A stretch of 64,000 nucleotides of DNA from Leptospira paudalimensis (GTDB lineage Bacteria > Spirochaetota > Leptospiria > Leptospirales > Leptospiraceae), in NCBI RefSeq assembly GCF_026151345.1, contig NZ_JAMQPR010000001.1, forward strand, positions 974,231 to 1,038,230, read 5' to 3'. The position numbers and the translations under genes are program-made. Positions 50,838-61,011 of the stretch are shown one piece after another (positions within the stretch are counted from its first letter, which is position 1; every line of letters begins with the position of its first letter). Under the pieces are notes generated by a model, which saw nothing but the letters and a program-made list of their open reading frames with translations, was not told the DNA's origin and made no database searches.

Positions 50838-51927
50838 TTGTCCTTTCAAACTCTTTGATAAAGGATACAAGTGCATCCACACCTTCTTCAGGCATTGCAT
50901 TGTAGATACTTGCTCTAAATCCACCTACTTCACGGTATCCTTTGAGGCCAGCAAATCCTTGTTCTTCGGCAAGCGATAAAAATTTGGAATCTAAACTGTC
51001 ATTATGGCTACGAAATACAACATTCATCGCAGAACGGAAAGCCTCTGGTACGGGAGCATAAAATAAAGAAGAAGCATCGATGGCATCATACAATTTCTGT
51101 GCTTTTCTTTCATTGATTTCTTCCATTACTGAAAGTCCACCTTTCCGTTTTAGGTATTTGTAAACAAGTCCTGCTATGTAAATGGAATAGGTAGGAGGTG
51201 TGTTATAAAGAGAGCCATTTTTTTCCATCAATTCAAAATTCATAAGGTTTGGAATTGCATGAGAAACTTTTCCCAGTTTTTCCTTATCATAAATCACAAC
51301 AGTGAGTCCAGAAGGGCCTATGTTTTTTTGAGCACCTGCAAAGATGACAGAAAAATCATCGATAGGAAGTTTCCGACTGAGTAACTCACTTGTCATGTCA
51401 GCAATGAGGGGAGCTTTTTTCAATTTGGGGAAAGATTTGTATCTTGTTCCATAAATTGTATTATTGGATGTGATATAAACATACTTTGCACCATCGTTGA
51501 CAGAAGCATCCGTGATGGTTGGAAGTTCCATGTATTTGGAATCTGCGCCATTGAAGATGGATTTTACATTTGGGTAGAATTTTTTGGCTTCTTCGAAGGC
51601 TTTTTTTGCCCAAACGCCAGTTACTGCAAAATCAGCGGAATCACCTGATTCTAAATAATTAAAAGGAATCGCTGAAAATTGTAATGTCGCTCCGCCGGGA
51701 AAATAAACGACCGCATAACGAGACGGTAGGTTTAAGAGTTCTCGTAAATCAGCAATGGATTCATCTAAAATGTTCTGGAAATGTTTTTCTCTATGGCTCA
51801 TTTCCATAACAGACATACCAGTTCCTCTAAAATTGAGGAATTCAGACTGAGCCTCCTCCATGACCTCGGTAGGGAGCATGGCGGGACCTGCATTAAAATT
51901 GTAGATTCTGTGTGTAAACGTAGGCAT
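50830..51927 (-). CDS. serC: Phosphoserine aminotransferase
   Basis: The 365-residue PLP enzyme has the SerC pattern: 'IYNFNAGPAMLPTEVMEEAQSEF', 'GMSVMEMSHREKHFQNILDES', 'VVYFPGGATLQFSAIPFNYL', the PLP lysine in 'VIFAGAQKNIGPSGLTVVIYDK' (near residue 200), and 'NTPPTYSIYIAGLVYKYL'. It makes 3-phosphoserine from 3-phosphohydroxypyruvate and glutamate for serine (and possibly pyridoxal) synthesis. It is divergent from the P83/100 gene with a 123-base gap, and it starts the serC-x-rpiB group. Confidence 0.96.
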   Translation of the reverse strand: MPTFTHRIYNFNAGPAMLPTEVMEEAQSEFLNFRGTGMSVMEMSHREKHFQNILDESIADLRELLNLPSRYAVVYFPGGATLQFSAIPFNYLESGDSADFAVTGVWAKKAFEEAKKFYPNVKSIFNGADSKYMELPTITDASVNDGAKYVYITSNNTIYGTRYKSFPKLKKAPLIADMTSELLSRKLPIDDFSVIFAGAQKNIGPSGLTVVIYDKEKLGKVSHAIPNLMNFELMEKNGSLYNTPPTYSIYIAGLVYKYLKRKGGLSVMEEINERKAQKLYDAIDASSLFYAPVPEAFRSAMNVVFRSHNDSLDSKFLSLAEEQGFAGLKGYREVGGFRASIYNAMPEEGVDALVSFIKEFERTNG

Positions 51928-52050
51928 TCTCCCACAGAATTTTGAATGTCCACCCCCTGGTAAATAGATTTTTATTCGAAAACTTGCTTTGCAGAATCGG
52001 AAAGGTTGTTAATCTTGTGGGCATCTGAAACCTAATTTCGTGAGGAAACA

Positions 52051-53730
52051 ATGAGAATCTCTCGTTCCATCATCATCTGTCTAATTGTTGTCGGTTTTTC
52101 ACTGACAGCCCAATCCAAAGCCCCTCTCGGTGAATCCGAAATCAAGGGTTCCAAAAAAATTGAATTCATCAACCGTTCCCTACGTAAGGCTTCGGATGAC
52201 ATCATCCAAGAAAATACGGAAACGGGTAAAAAACTCGCAGAAACCTTGGCCAAAGAAAATTCGGCAAGTGTGGATGGGGTGAAAATCCAAAGGGTTTTGC
52301 CTGGTGCTGATGGAAAACTTGGAGCCGATATCCTCATTATCTCTGAATCCCAAAGTTTTGATCATATCAACTCCATTGCGAGGATCCTTGCTTCTTACAT
52401 TGAAAAGTCTTTTCAATACAAAGTAGGAAATGCTGAGACCTTAGCACAGTACATCTTGTACTACAACGCAACTCATAGAAAGGATTCCAAATTTTTTGGA
52501 AAAAAATACACTGCAGGTGTGATGGAAGTTACATCGCCTGATAAATTGGGGATTGATACCGTTTATAAAAATTGGCCAGGCAAAACACAAATCATCATTC
52601 CTATTGAAGGCAATATCTTAAAAGACAGTGGAAAAGATGTTACCACTGATGAATTGGAAAAAGATGTAAATCGTACGGTGAAGGACAAAGAAAAAGATCC
52701 TGCCACCAAACAAAAGATGGAAGACGAAGCCAAAAAAATGGACAAGTTGCAAACCGATAAAATCAAAGACGAAAAAAAGGTTTTGCAAGATAAAAAAGAC
52801 GAAGTGTCCAAAGAAGGTAAGGATCTCCAAGACAAAAAAGAAGCTCTTAAAAAACAAGAAGCGGAAGCAGTTGCAAGTCTGAATGAACTCAAAAAAGATC
52901 CTGTAAAAAATAGAGCTGAGATTGATAAAAAAACGGAAGAAGTCAAAAAGATCGAACAAGAGAAAAAACAAACTGACGAGAAATCCCAAGCAGTTGAAGC
53001 AAAAAAAGAAGAGTTAAGCAAAAAAGAAGAACAACTTGCTAAAAAAGAAGAAGCAAGAACAGGAACCACTACTTCAAGTGATGGCGCAAAAAAAGATGAC
53101 ACGGTTCAAAAAGTTGAAGCGAAAGTTGAAGAATTAAAAACAGAACTCGCACAAACCAAAGAAGAACTGAAGAAAAAAGAAGAACAAAGTGATAATGTTG
53201 TGAACAACAAAATCCTTTTTATGAAGTTTATCAAATATGATACAGATGGTCACTATTCCAATGAACTTTGGGCCATCGATCCTGCAAAAGATGATGCTTT
53301 ATTCAAAAGTCCTTACAATAATATATGTTCTAAGGAGTTTAAAGAAATTGCAAACCAAGGTGTACTCGTACTCGGTTATGACGGGGAAAAAGTAGAAACT
53401 CGTAAACACAAACTCGTGTTACTTGATCCAGATAAATTAGGTGTAAAAAAGACTAGTGAGTCAGCGGATATTTTTTGGCGAACACCTATGATCAATCGTG
53501 AAGACAAAATTTATGTGATTGAAAAGGTAAAAGACAAATACCATGTATCACGTTTTAAGTCAGACCTAACGTTTGAAAAACGGACAGAAGAGCCAGTCGA
53601 AGAAAATTCAGAACTCACATTTTTTGGCGATAAAATTTACGTAACAGGAAAACCAAAAGAAGGAGACAAAACAACGATTAAAGTCTTCAAAAAAGAGGAC
53701 TTAAGTTTACTCAAAACCATTGCTCCTTAA
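52051..53730 (+). CDS. P83/100-family exported coiled-coil protein
   Basis: The 559-residue protein has a signal peptide ('RSIIICLIVVGFSLTAQS'), an N-terminal globular part (about 25-190), a long Lys/Glu-rich coiled coil (about 205-385, many 'KK.E.' heptads and 'LKKKEEQ'), and a C-terminal beta-rich part ('ILFMKFIKYDTDGHYSNELWAIDPAKDD', 'KLVLLDPDKLGVKK', 'DKIYVIEKVKDKYHVSRFKSDL'). This is the layout of the P83/100 antigen of Borrelia and its spirochaete homologues, whose function is unknown. Being exported and abundant in charged residues, it is probably periplasmic or outer-membrane-associated. A strong hairpin follows at 53764-53798. Confidence 0.85.
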   Translation: MRISRSIIICLIVVGFSLTAQSKAPLGESEIKGSKKIEFINRSLRKASDDIIQENTETGKKLAETLAKENSASVDGVKIQRVLPGADGKLGADILIISESQSFDHINSIARILASYIEKSFQYKVGNAETLAQYILYYNATHRKDSKFFGKKYTAGVMEVTSPDKLGIDTVYKNWPGKTQIIIPIEGNILKDSGKDVTTDELEKDVNRTVKDKEKDPATKQKMEDEAKKMDKLQTDKIKDEKKVLQDKKDEVSKEGKDLQDKKEALKKQEAEAVASLNELKKDPVKNRAEIDKKTEEVKKIEQEKKQTDEKSQAVEAKKEELSKKEEQLAKKEEARTGTTTSSDGAKKDDTVQKVEAKVEELKTELAQTKEELKKKEEQSDNVVNNKILFMKFIKYDTDGHYSNELWAIDPAKDDALFKSPYNNICSKEFKEIANQGVLVLGYDGEKVETRKHKLVLLDPDKLGVKKTSESADIFWRTPMINREDKIYVIEKVKDKYHVSRFKSDLTFEKRTEEPVEENSELTFFGDKIYVTGKPKEGDKTTIKVFKKEDLSLLKTIAP

Positions 53731-53763
53731 GGAGAGTGGTCAATTCTGATCCATCTAGTTTCA

Positions 53764-53798
53764 TAAGAGTGATTCCCAAACGGATTCATTCTTATGAG
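53764..53798 (+). terminator. Imperfect 15-bp hairpin after the P83/100 gene
   Basis: CATAAGAGTGATTCC (53764-53778) pairs with GGATTCATTCTTATG (53784-53798) over 15 positions with one G-U and one T-T mismatch, loop CAAAC. No T-run follows directly, so it is a possible terminator or 3' end stabiliser between the two plus-strand genes. Confidence 0.45.
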
Positions 53799-53817
53799 CT
53801 GTTAGGTCTCTAAAAAT

Positions 53818-54987
53818 TTGAAAACAATTTCCAAAACAGTTTGGATACTCTCGCTTGTGAGTCTTTTTACAGATATCGCAAGCGAAATGTTATACCCAAT
53901 TTTACCCATTTACCTAAAGTCCATTGGGTATTCGATCCTCTTCATTGGATTTTTGGAAGGGGTCGCTGAGTTTGTCGCTGGTTATAGTAAAGGGTATTTT
54001 GGGAATCTCTCTGATATCCAAGGAAAACGAGTTCCTTTTGTGAGGTTTGGTTATGCACTGAGTGCCATCTCCAAACCCTTGTTAGCCATAAGTCGATTGC
54101 CATACCTTGTCTTTTTTTCCCGTACAATGGATCGGATTGGAAAGGGTGTTCGCACTGGAGCTCGGGATGCTTTATTATCAGAAGAGACCACATCTTCCTC
54201 AAAAGCACAGATTTTTGGATTCCATCGTTCCTTTGATACACTTGGTGCGGTGATTGGTCCAAGCATCGCTTTAATCTTTTTGGCAATTTATCCCAATCAA
54301 TATGTCTATTTGTTTTATTTGGCGATAGTGCCAGGTTTCATTTCGATAGGACTTACTTTTTTATTAAAAGAGAGGGAAAATCAAACAAAACAAAAGGGAA
54401 AAACAACTAGTTTGTTTTCCTATCTTTCGTATTGGAAACAGACAAACTCCAATTATCGAAAGTTAGTTTTTGGATTACTTGTTTTTGCTTTATGGAATAG
54501 TTCCGATGTTTTTTTGATCCTGAAAGCCAAAGAAGTGGGGCTCACTGACACGACAGTCATTGGGATTTATATTTTTTATAATTTAGTGTATTCCATTTTT
54601 GCCTATCCATTTGGGATATTGGCAGATCGTTTCGGACTCAAACGAATGTTTTTATTCGGAATTTTTATGTTCATCCTTGTGTATTGGATCATGGGAACCT
54701 TCCAAACTGTAGTTTGGATTGTATGTGCCTTTTTTTTATATGGTCTTTTTGCAAGTGCAACAGAAGGAATTGGAAAAGCTTGGATTAGTAACCTTGTGCC
54801 TTCCGAGGAAGTAGGGACTGCCATTGGAATGTTCACTGGGTTACAGAGTTTTGCTACTTTTTTTGCAAGTCTGATTGCTGGTTGGATTTGGTTTACGTTT
54901 GGAGCAGGTGTTACTTTTTTAGTAACAGGAATGTTTGCCTTATTGGTATGGATGTATCTCAAATTCATACCAATAAGTGAAAGATAG
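53818..54987 (+). CDS. Major facilitator superfamily transporter
   Basis: The 389-residue protein has twelve hydrophobic helices and the MFS signature in the first cytoplasmic loop ('GNLSDIQGKRVPFVRFGY'), with a second copy in 'GILADRFGLKRMFLFGIFMF'. The segment 'FFSRTMDRIGKGVRTGARDALLSEE' after helix 4 is typical of a multidrug/MFS_1 subgroup. Substrate is not determinable. The start is a TTG at 53818; the 5' region contains the hairpin of the preceding gene. A convergent TPR gene follows after five bases. Confidence 0.88.
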   Translation: MKTISKTVWILSLVSLFTDIASEMLYPILPIYLKSIGYSILFIGFLEGVAEFVAGYSKGYFGNLSDIQGKRVPFVRFGYALSAISKPLLAISRLPYLVFFSRTMDRIGKGVRTGARDALLSEETTSSSKAQIFGFHRSFDTLGAVIGPSIALIFLAIYPNQYVYLFYLAIVPGFISIGLTFLLKERENQTKQKGKTTSLFSYLSYWKQTNSNYRKLVFGLLVFALWNSSDVFLILKAKEVGLTDTTVIGIYIFYNLVYSIFAYPFGILADRFGLKRMFLFGIFMFILVYWIMGTFQTVVWIVCAFFLYGLFASATEGIGKAWISNLVPSEEVGTAIGMFTGLQSFATFFASLIAGWIWFTFGAGVTFLVTGMFALLVWMYLKFIPISER

Positions 54988-54992
54988 TATTC

Positions 54993-56099
54993 TTAATCCT
55001 TTAAATACTCAATCCGTTCGCGAATTGCTTCGTTGGATGGATTTTTCTTTGCTAAATCCTCTAGCAGTTTGATAGCCTGGGATTTTTTTCCCATAATGTC
55101 CCAAAGGTCTGAAAGTTCAAGGGCTGGTCTTGGATCATTTGGAGATTTGGTAAGCAGTCCCAAATAAATTTCTTCCGCTTTTTCTAGATCACCAATGAGT
55201 CGTAATGCGGCAGCTTTTCCGAGAAGTGCAAAATAATCGTCTCCACTCGCGAGAATTTTGTTAAAACATTCGAGAGCTTTGTCGTAGTTGCCAAGACCTC
55301 TGAGAGAGTCCGCATAACGGTTGATAATGAGTTTGTTTTCAGGGTCAGACTCAAGGATTTTTTCCCAATAAGTGATTGCGGTTTTAAAATCTTTTTTCCC
55401 GCGGTAAGACTCGGCAAGACCATAAAGAGCAAAGAAGTTTTTAGGATCTAGATTTTTGGCACGTTCATAATATAGAATTGCTTTATCAAAATCTTTGATC
55501 TTACGGTAACTGTTTCCAATTTCTGTTAGGATTTTAATATTATTTGGTTGGCTACTGAGAAGTTTTTCCCACCACAAAATCGCATCCGCATAACGTTGGC
55601 AGGCAAAATACAAATGCCCAAGTCCTACAATCACATATTGGTCGTTTGGATTAATTTGAAGAGCTTCCATATAATACACTTCTGATTCTTTGAAGTTTTT
55701 TAACTTTCTATGGGCATCAGCAACTCTAGATAAAATACTTGCATCTGTGATTGTTATGTGGTGAAATTCTTCCGCAACTTCGATGATTCTTTTTAAACTA
55801 TTGAGATCTCGGTAGGCATTCATAAGTCCCATAAGGGAAAACTTATTTGTGGTATCACCACTCAAACATTTTCGATAGTATTGGATGGCTTGTTCTGGTT
55901 GTTTTGTTTTGGCATAATAATCGCCAAGACCAACAAGCCCATAGGTATTGGAAGGATCTTCATCAAGTAATATGTCTAATCGTTCTTTTGCTTCTTTGAA
56001 GCGACCTTGGTCGAGAAAACGATAAGCTTCTTTTGCAAGAGCTTTTATTTTTGTGAATTTTTCATCTTCTTGTGTTTTTTCAATCTCGGCGTTTTCCAT
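54993..56099 (-). CDS. TPR-repeat protein
   Basis: The 368-residue protein is almost entirely TPR. About nine units of 34 residues follow from residue 15, with typical 'A..y....l..dP.n...l.gLg..y' spacing ('[23 protein letters not shown]', '[40 protein letters not shown]', '[42 protein letters not shown]'). There is no signal peptide or membrane helix, so it is cytosolic. Such proteins are scaffolds; no partner is evident. It is divergent from ilvB with a 113-base gap. Confidence 0.85.
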   Translation of the reverse strand: MENAEIEKTQEDEKFTKIKALAKEAYRFLDQGRFKEAKERLDILLDEDPSNTYGLVGLGDYYAKTKQPEQAIQYYRKCLSGDTTNKFSLMGLMNAYRDLNSLKRIIEVAEEFHHITITDASILSRVADAHRKLKNFKESEVYYMEALQINPNDQYVIVGLGHLYFACQRYADAILWWEKLLSSQPNNIKILTEIGNSYRKIKDFDKAILYYERAKNLDPKNFFALYGLAESYRGKKDFKTAITYWEKILESDPENKLIINRYADSLRGLGNYDKALECFNKILASGDDYFALLGKAAALRLIGDLEKAEEIYLGLLTKSPNDPRPALELSDLWDIMGKKSQAIKLLEDLAKKNPSNEAIRERIEYLKD

Positions 56100-56212
56100 T
56101 TTCTCTGTCCAATTTTCAGCATTCCTTTTTAGACAGTAAAAATCGACTCAAAAACGTGAGAACATTGACACCAGGCTCTTTTTTGCAGAAATGACAATGA
56201 GGGGGGATACGT

Positions 56213-57919
56213 ATGACATCTACAACCGAAGCAATTACTGGCGGCCGGCTCATGGTCGAATTATTGGAAGAAGCGGGTGTTGAAATTGTCTTTGGATACC
56301 CTGGTGGTGCCATTCTCCCTTTCTACGACGAACTCTATCATAGTAAAAAAATCAAACACATCCTTGTGCGCCATGAACAAGGTGCCATCCATATGGCAGA
56401 AGGGTATGCTCGTTCCACAGGAAAGTTAGGTGTTTGTATCGCAACTTCTGGACCTGGAGCAACCAACTTGATCACTGGTCTGACTGATGCCAAAATGGAT
56501 TCCATCCCGATTCTTGCCATCACAGGTCAGGTATCCACTGATGCCATTGGAACCGATGCTTTCCAAGAAGCAGATATTTTTGGAATCACAATCCCCATCA
56601 CAAAATACAATGCACTGATCAAAAAGGCCGATGACCTTGCTCGTCATTTTGAAGAAGCCATCAAAATCGCAATGGGTGGTCGACCAGGCCCAGTATTACT
56701 CGATTTTCCAAAAGATGTACAATTAGAGAAAACTTCCGTGCGAAAAGCTTCCGCTTTAAAAATTGCTCCCCATCATTATGAACGACCAAAGGTAAAAGGG
56801 GATCCACAAGAATTTGCGGATGCTTTGAACCAAGCCAAACGCCCGTTACTCTATGTAGGTGGTGGTGCAATCAACTCTTTTGCTTCTGCGGAAATCAAAG
56901 CTCTTGCAGAAAAAGCAAATGCACCAGTGACAACAACACTCATGGGATTGGGAGCATTTCCTGGAACCCATCCTCTTTCTGTTGGGATGTTAGGCATGCA
57001 TGGAACGGCATATGCCAACAAAGCCGTGTTAGAATGTGATTATATCCTCAATTTGGGGGCTCGTTTTGATGACCGTGTTGCCAAATACCAAGACTTTGCA
57101 CCTACTGCAGTGAGAGCCCATGTGGACATTGATGCAGCTGAGTTTAATAAACGAATTAATGTGGATCATATTTTACATGGTGATCTGAAAGATTCCATTC
57201 GTGAGATCCTTCCTTTTGTGAAAGGTGGAGACCGCGCGGAATGGATTTCCAGAATCCAAACTCTCAAACAAAATCACCCACTCGATTTTGACAATAGTGG
57301 TGAGAGTATCAAACCCCAAGATTTTTTGAACAGGGTGTACACAAAAACAAAAGGTGAGGCCATTGTTTCTACCGATGTTGGCCAACACCAAATGTGGGCA
57401 GCACAGTATTATCTCTTTGATAAACCGAATACTTGGCTAACTTCTGGTGGACTCGGTACAATGGGATTTGGATTACCTGCTGCGATCGGTGCCAAATTTG
57501 GTAACCCAGACAAAACAGTGATTTGTGTGACAGGGGATGGATCCTTCCAAATGTGTATCCAAGAACTTGCAACTATCGCACAATCCAAGTTAGGTGTTAA
57601 GATTTTACTTTTTAATAATAACTTTCTTGGTATGGTTCGCCAATGGCAGGAACTTTTTTATGAAGAACGTTTTAGTGAATCACAATGGTCTTATAATCCT
57701 AACTTTGTAAAACTTGCCGAAGCTTATGATATCCCAGCAATGAGGATTGAAAAAAAATCAGAGATCGATAAAGGGGTAGAGTTCTTTTTGAAAGACAGTG
57801 GTTCGGCACTCATTGAAGTGATGATCCCTGCAGAAGAAAAAGTTTTCCCTATGATCCCTGCTGGTAAATCACAACAAGATCTCATCGAATTCAAAGACTT
57901 GGGGAAATTGAAAAAATGA
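56213..57919 (+). CDS. ilvB: Acetolactate synthase, large catalytic subunit
   Basis: The 568-residue ThDP enzyme has the three-domain AHAS layout. It has the Glu activator in '[22 protein letters not shown]', '[18 protein letters not shown]', the FAD-binding middle domain ('[31 protein letters not shown]'), and a C-terminal ThDP motif '[30 protein letters not shown]' (G-D-G-x(~25)-N-N). It forms acetolactate or acetohydroxybutyrate from pyruvate for branched-chain amino acids. A strong GAGGGGGG ribosome site precedes the ATG. The stop overlaps the small-subunit gene by four bases. A TTGACA at 56165-56170 has no convincing -10 partner. Confidence 0.96.
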   Translation: MTSTTEAITGGRLMVELLEEAGVEIVFGYPGGAILPFYDELYHSKKIKHILVRHEQGAIHMAEGYARSTGKLGVCIATSGPGATNLITGLTDAKMDSIPILAITGQVSTDAIGTDAFQEADIFGITIPITKYNALIKKADDLARHFEEAIKIAMGGRPGPVLLDFPKDVQLEKTSVRKASALKIAPHHYERPKVKGDPQEFADALNQAKRPLLYVGGGAINSFASAEIKALAEKANAPVTTTLMGLGAFPGTHPLSVGMLGMHGTAYANKAVLECDYILNLGARFDDRVAKYQDFAPTAVRAHVDIDAAEFNKRINVDHILHGDLKDSIREILPFVKGGDRAEWISRIQTLKQNHPLDFDNSGESIKPQDFLNRVYTKTKGEAIVSTDVGQHQMWAAQYYLFDKPNTWLTSGGLGTMGFGLPAAIGAKFGNPDKTVICVTGDGSFQMCIQELATIAQSKLGVKILLFNNNFLGMVRQWQELFYEERFSESQWSYNPNFVKLAEAYDIPAMRIEKKSEIDKGVEFFLKDSGSALIEVMIPAEEKVFPMIPAGKSQQDLIEFKDLGKLKK

Positions 57920-58404
57920 AACATACACTCAGTATATTAGTCAATAACCATCCAGGTGTCATGAGCCATGTCTCAGGTTTATTCACAAGACGTGGGTATA
58001 ACATTGATTCAATTGCAGTAGGTGTAACCGATAACCCAGAAGTGTCCTCTATGACAATTGTTTTGAATGGGGATGACTTTGTTGTTGGTCAGGTGAAAAA
58101 CCAATTATTAAAACTCCCTGATGTTCTTAGAGTACAAGATATGGCGTATGCAAGTTCTGTACAAAGGGAACTGGTTCTTGTTTCTTTTTCGATAACAGAA
58201 AGTAATCGAAGTGAAGCTCTTACAATTTGTAATGGATTTGATGTGAAAATTTTAGAAATGACAGAAGATTCCCTTCTCATTGAGTTTTCAGGAAATTCAC
58301 GTCAGGTGACCAATATCATCGCCGTTTTAAAACCATTTGGGATCCGAGAAATTTCAAGAACAGGCCAAATCGCCATCGCTTATCGAAACCAAAACGCTGT
58401 TTAG
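57916..58404 (+). CDS. ilvN: Acetolactate synthase, small regulatory subunit
   Basis: The 162-residue protein has the N-terminal ACT domain of AHAS small subunits ('[47 protein letters not shown]') and the C-terminal ALS_ss domain ('[10 protein letters not shown]', '[35 protein letters not shown]'). It stimulates the large subunit and confers valine feedback. It overlaps the ilvB stop, so the holoenzyme subunits are translationally coupled. Downstream, a TTGACA promoter with an inverted repeat serves the next gene. Confidence 0.95.
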   Translation: MKHTLSILVNNHPGVMSHVSGLFTRRGYNIDSIAVGVTDNPEVSSMTIVLNGDDFVVGQVKNQLLKLPDVLRVQDMAYASSVQRELVLVSFSITESNRSEALTICNGFDVKILEMTEDSLLIEFSGNSRQVTNIIAVLKPFGIREISRTGQIAIAYRNQNAV

Positions 58405-58411
58405 AATGCTC

Positions 58412-58440
58412 TTGACAGTGGTCTCATTTTAGACCAAAAT
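58412..58440 (+). promoter_or_regulatory. Candidate promoter with operator-like inverted repeat in the spacer
   Basis: A perfect -35 TTGACA (58412-58417) and a -10-like CAAAAT (58435-58440) are 17 bases apart. The spacer holds TGGTCT...AGACCA (58419-58436, 6-bp arms, 6-base centre), placed to block RNA polymerase if bound. There is no T-run after the repeat, so it is not a normal terminator for ilvN. The transcript would start near 58447, before the ATG at 58464. Confidence 0.5.
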
Positions 58441-58463
58441 TGGGGCAATTGAGATTTGTCCCT

Positions 58464-60200
58464 ATGAAACGTAATCTTGTTTTTCTTATTTCTTTCCTCT
58501 TAGGTTCTTTCCTTTATTCTGATGCTGAGAGAAAACCTGTTCCTTTAAAACGTGGGAGTGGGGCAGATGTATTGTATTTTGATTTTGGAGAAACCGCACC
58601 AACGAGTTTTTTCCAATCGGAAAAACTCCAAGAACCAAAACTGGAAGATCTGAAGTTGGGTTTTTTGGACGCAGCCCCTGGGTATTATTCGGGACCAGAT
58701 GGGGGAGAAGTCTACCAATGGGCCAAAAACCATTACCAATGGAAACGTGCTGATGGCAGTGTGTTTACAGAATGGCCTACAGGGATTTTTAAATTAGATT
58801 TTCCAACTGGGACTGGATTTGTTTTCGCACCTGCACCTACATCATGTAATGGATGTTCGCCGACATTGGTATGGAATTACCCAGACAATACCAAAATCAC
58901 AAAGTATTGGATTTCCCACCGAATAGAATATGATTCCATTTACCAAAAACCACTCGAGTTTCAAAACTACCTCCTTGTCAATGATTCCAAATTCGGCAAA
59001 CCAAAGTTAGAGGTAGGAAATCTTGTTTTTTATGGTTCTGACAAGTGGAACGAGTATTTACGTGTGTTTGGTGAAGAAGTCAAAACCAAATCTCTTTTTG
59101 CTTTTTTAAAAAATGAATTTGGTTTTGAAAATCGTGGGAAAATTCCTGTTTTACTCTTTGATGACTACCAAACGGCAAAAGAGTATGTAGGATTTGATCT
59201 CCCTGGTGCCAACCAAACAGAAATGGGACTTGGGGGTAGGGATGCCATTGTTTTATGTTGTGGCGAACAAATGCCTGAACGATCGGGCAATGCAAATTTT
59301 GATGCCGACTCACTGCGTCGGGTTAATTTTAGTATGGTTCTCCAAAAACTGACTAGAAACATTGAACAAGTATCTTGTTTAAAAACCATTGCGGAAACTG
59401 GAATCCAACCTTCCCAAGAAATCCTTGACCCTTGGTTTGAAGAAGGATTGGCAACTTATACTGAATCTCGAATGAGTGACCGTAAACGTGTTTGGGTTTA
59501 TGCGGAAACAGAAAAATTAATCCGAGAAAATAAGGCTCCCAAATCCTTTAAATCTTTGTTAGATGCCAAATACAAAGACAACATTCCTTATCTTTTTGGC
59601 GCCATTTTAGTGAAACACATCCATGATGTGTATGGAAAAGAAGCGATCACTTCCTACCAAAAAGAAACTTGTTTGGGGCTTGAATCCACTCTCGCCTTAC
59701 AAAAGATAACTGGTGTAAGTGCGGATTCTATTTTGAAAGAGAGTACAAAACGATTTGAATCAGACAAACTTCAGATTTTAAAAGATACAAAATCACTTTC
59801 ACTTTCTGGGTATACAGTCATGAACCCACAATTTCCTAATGAATATTTATCCTTTTTAGAGAAAGGTTTTACTCTCAAAGAATCCGCAAAAGATATCAAA
59901 TCATATGATGAACTTCCTAACCTATACAAAATCTTCACTGCAAATGTGGAAGATTATACTGGGAAACGGGAAGGGGATTTTTTAGGACCCAAGGGAACTT
60001 ATTTTTTCTTATGGAAAAAAGGGAATTACCGTTGGTTTGGAGATGGATGGGAAGCGAATGTATTTCCTGGAAACCAAATAGTATTCCGTGGATCCAATTA
60101 CACGATTGTGGAATGGGAAAATGGAAAAAAACAATATGTGGCTCCAAGCGGAGATTCGGTGGTGTTCCCAAATCGAGAAACGGTGTTGTATCCAGACTGA
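58464..60200 (+). CDS. Exported gluzincin-like (peptidase MA-type) protein with lost zinc site
   Basis: The 578-residue protein has a signal peptide ('LVFLISFLLGSFLYSDA'). A module 'GDGGEVYQWAKNHYQWKRADGSVFTEWPTGIFKLDFPTG' appears near the N terminus and similar strands recur near the C terminus ('YFFLWKKGNYRWFGDGWEANVFPG'), flanking a metallopeptidase-like middle. That middle keeps the gluzincin second motif 'LDPWFEEGLATYTE' (W324, E327), but where HExxH should be about 30 residues before it there is 'VLQKLTRN' (Q294, K295, R298). It is therefore probably not a zinc peptidase. The ATG at 58464 opens the signal peptide. Terminators and the lipoprotein gene follow on the opposite strand. Confidence 0.7.
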   Translation: MKRNLVFLISFLLGSFLYSDAERKPVPLKRGSGADVLYFDFGETAPTSFFQSEKLQEPKLEDLKLGFLDAAPGYYSGPDGGEVYQWAKNHYQWKRADGSVFTEWPTGIFKLDFPTGTGFVFAPAPTSCNGCSPTLVWNYPDNTKITKYWISHRIEYDSIYQKPLEFQNYLLVNDSKFGKPKLEVGNLVFYGSDKWNEYLRVFGEEVKTKSLFAFLKNEFGFENRGKIPVLLFDDYQTAKEYVGFDLPGANQTEMGLGGRDAIVLCCGEQMPERSGNANFDADSLRRVNFSMVLQKLTRNIEQVSCLKTIAETGIQPSQEILDPWFEEGLATYTESRMSDRKRVWVYAETEKLIRENKAPKSFKSLLDAKYKDNIPYLFGAILVKHIHDVYGKEAITSYQKETCLGLESTLALQKITGVSADSILKESTKRFESDKLQILKDTKSLSLSGYTVMNPQFPNEYLSFLEKGFTLKESAKDIKSYDELPNLYKIFTANVEDYTGKREGDFLGPKGTYFFLWKKGNYRWFGDGWEANVFPGNQIVFRGSNYTIVEWENGKKQYVAPSGDSVVFPNRETVLYPD

Positions 60201-60248
60201 TCCAATTCGTTTTGCGTAAAAAAAACAAAATAAATGATTCCAAACCTT

Positions 60249-60280
60249 AATTGATTCCAGATTCAAAACGAATCAATTTT
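60249..60280. terminator. Hairpin between convergent genes
   Basis: AATTGATTC (60249-60257) and GAATCAATT (60270-60278) pair over 9 bp, followed by TTTTCTTT on the plus strand. It lies after the gluzincin-like stop and overlaps the end of the convergent lipoprotein gene. A second, longer-range repeat ATTCGTTTTG (60205-60214)/CAAAACGAAT (60264-60273) uses some of the same bases, so alternative folds are possible. Confidence 0.5.
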
Positions 60281-60830
60281 CTTTGGTTAACTTATATTTT
60301 TCCAATAAATCGGAGATTGATTCTTCCGGAAATCGATTTAAAACAAAAGGTATTTTTAAACTCTCATTCATTTGAAATACATTAGAATTCGTTTTTTCCA
60401 CAATTCGAATGTAATATGATACTAAAGGTGTACAATTCCAAACTCCTCCAACTTCTCCTGTTGCCTCATTTTTTACATTTCCAAAATACATAAAACAAAG
60501 TACACTGTTGTTTTTAATTTTATAGTTTCCTATAACTAGTTTTTTATTATTAGGATACCATAGATAGGTTTTGCCATTTGAATCATTAAATTCGATTTGA
60601 TTCCCATGAAAATTGGGATCAAAAGTTCTAATTGTTACGTTATTGGTAATGCTTTTGATTTCTTCATCAGTAAGTTTTTCAAATAAATGTAGATTTTCGT
60701 CGAAAAATTTTTCATTACTTGGTTTTGTAATATGAGATTTGCAAGTCACATTTAACACGAAGATAGGAAACAAAATCAAAAATAACGCAAATATTTTACG
60801 TAGCGATAATTTGTGAATATTCAGTAACAT
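60273..60830 (-). CDS. Small lipoprotein of unknown function
   Basis: The 185-residue protein has a lipoprotein signal ('LRKIFALFLILFPIFVLNVTC'), with the lipobox ending at Cys27 or so. The body has 'LTDEEIKSITNNVTIRTFDPNFHGNQIEFNDSNGKTYLWYPNNKKLVIGNYKIKNNSVLCFMYFGNVKN', a beta-rich stretch with no family that I recognise. The start at 60830 opens the signal peptide; the frame is open further to 60974, but that region contains the trxB terminator and the residues are not signal-like. It stands alone on the minus strand. Confidence 0.6.
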   Translation of the reverse strand: MLLNIHKLSLRKIFALFLILFPIFVLNVTCKSHITKPSNEKFFDENLHLFEKLTDEEIKSITNNVTIRTFDPNFHGNQIEFNDSNGKTYLWYPNNKKLVIGNYKIKNNSVLCFMYFGNVKNEATGEVGGVWNCTPLVSYYIRIVEKTNSNVFQMNESLKIPFVLNRFPEESISDLLEKYKLTKEN

Positions 60831-60943
60831 TTTAAGTATGATCGTAATGTGCCAAATGCTTTGGCAAGAAAAGAATTTTTGAATAAATTTAAATGCGATT
60901 GAGTGATTCTTTACGGAATTGTCTTTATGTTTGGAGAAATATA

Positions 60944-60978
60944 CAAAAAAACCGATTTGGCGTTTGATTACCAAATCG
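60944..60978 (-). terminator. Rho-independent terminator of trxB
   Basis: CGATTTGG (60953-60960) and CCAAATCG (60971-60978) pair over 8 bp with a 10-base loop; on the minus strand the stem is followed by a run of seven T (plus-strand A-run at about 60945-60951). It ends the trxB transcript and shows that the lipoprotein reading frame does not begin upstream of it. Confidence 0.85.
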
Positions 60979-61011
60979 TTTTCTCTTCCAAAGGGACTAA
61001 ACGGTTAAAGT

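Noticed and set aside
52563..53102. Minus-strand Ser/Phe-rich frames opposite P83/100
   Set aside because: These are complements of the Lys/Glu-rich coiled coil; no signal or domain.
56165..56195. TTGACA before ilvB as a promoter
   Set aside because: No acceptable -10 hexamer at 16-18 bases; left uncalled. No leader peptide or attenuator is visible either.
60831..60974. Extended N terminus of the small lipoprotein
   Set aside because: It would run through the trxB terminator and lacks signal-peptide character before 60830.
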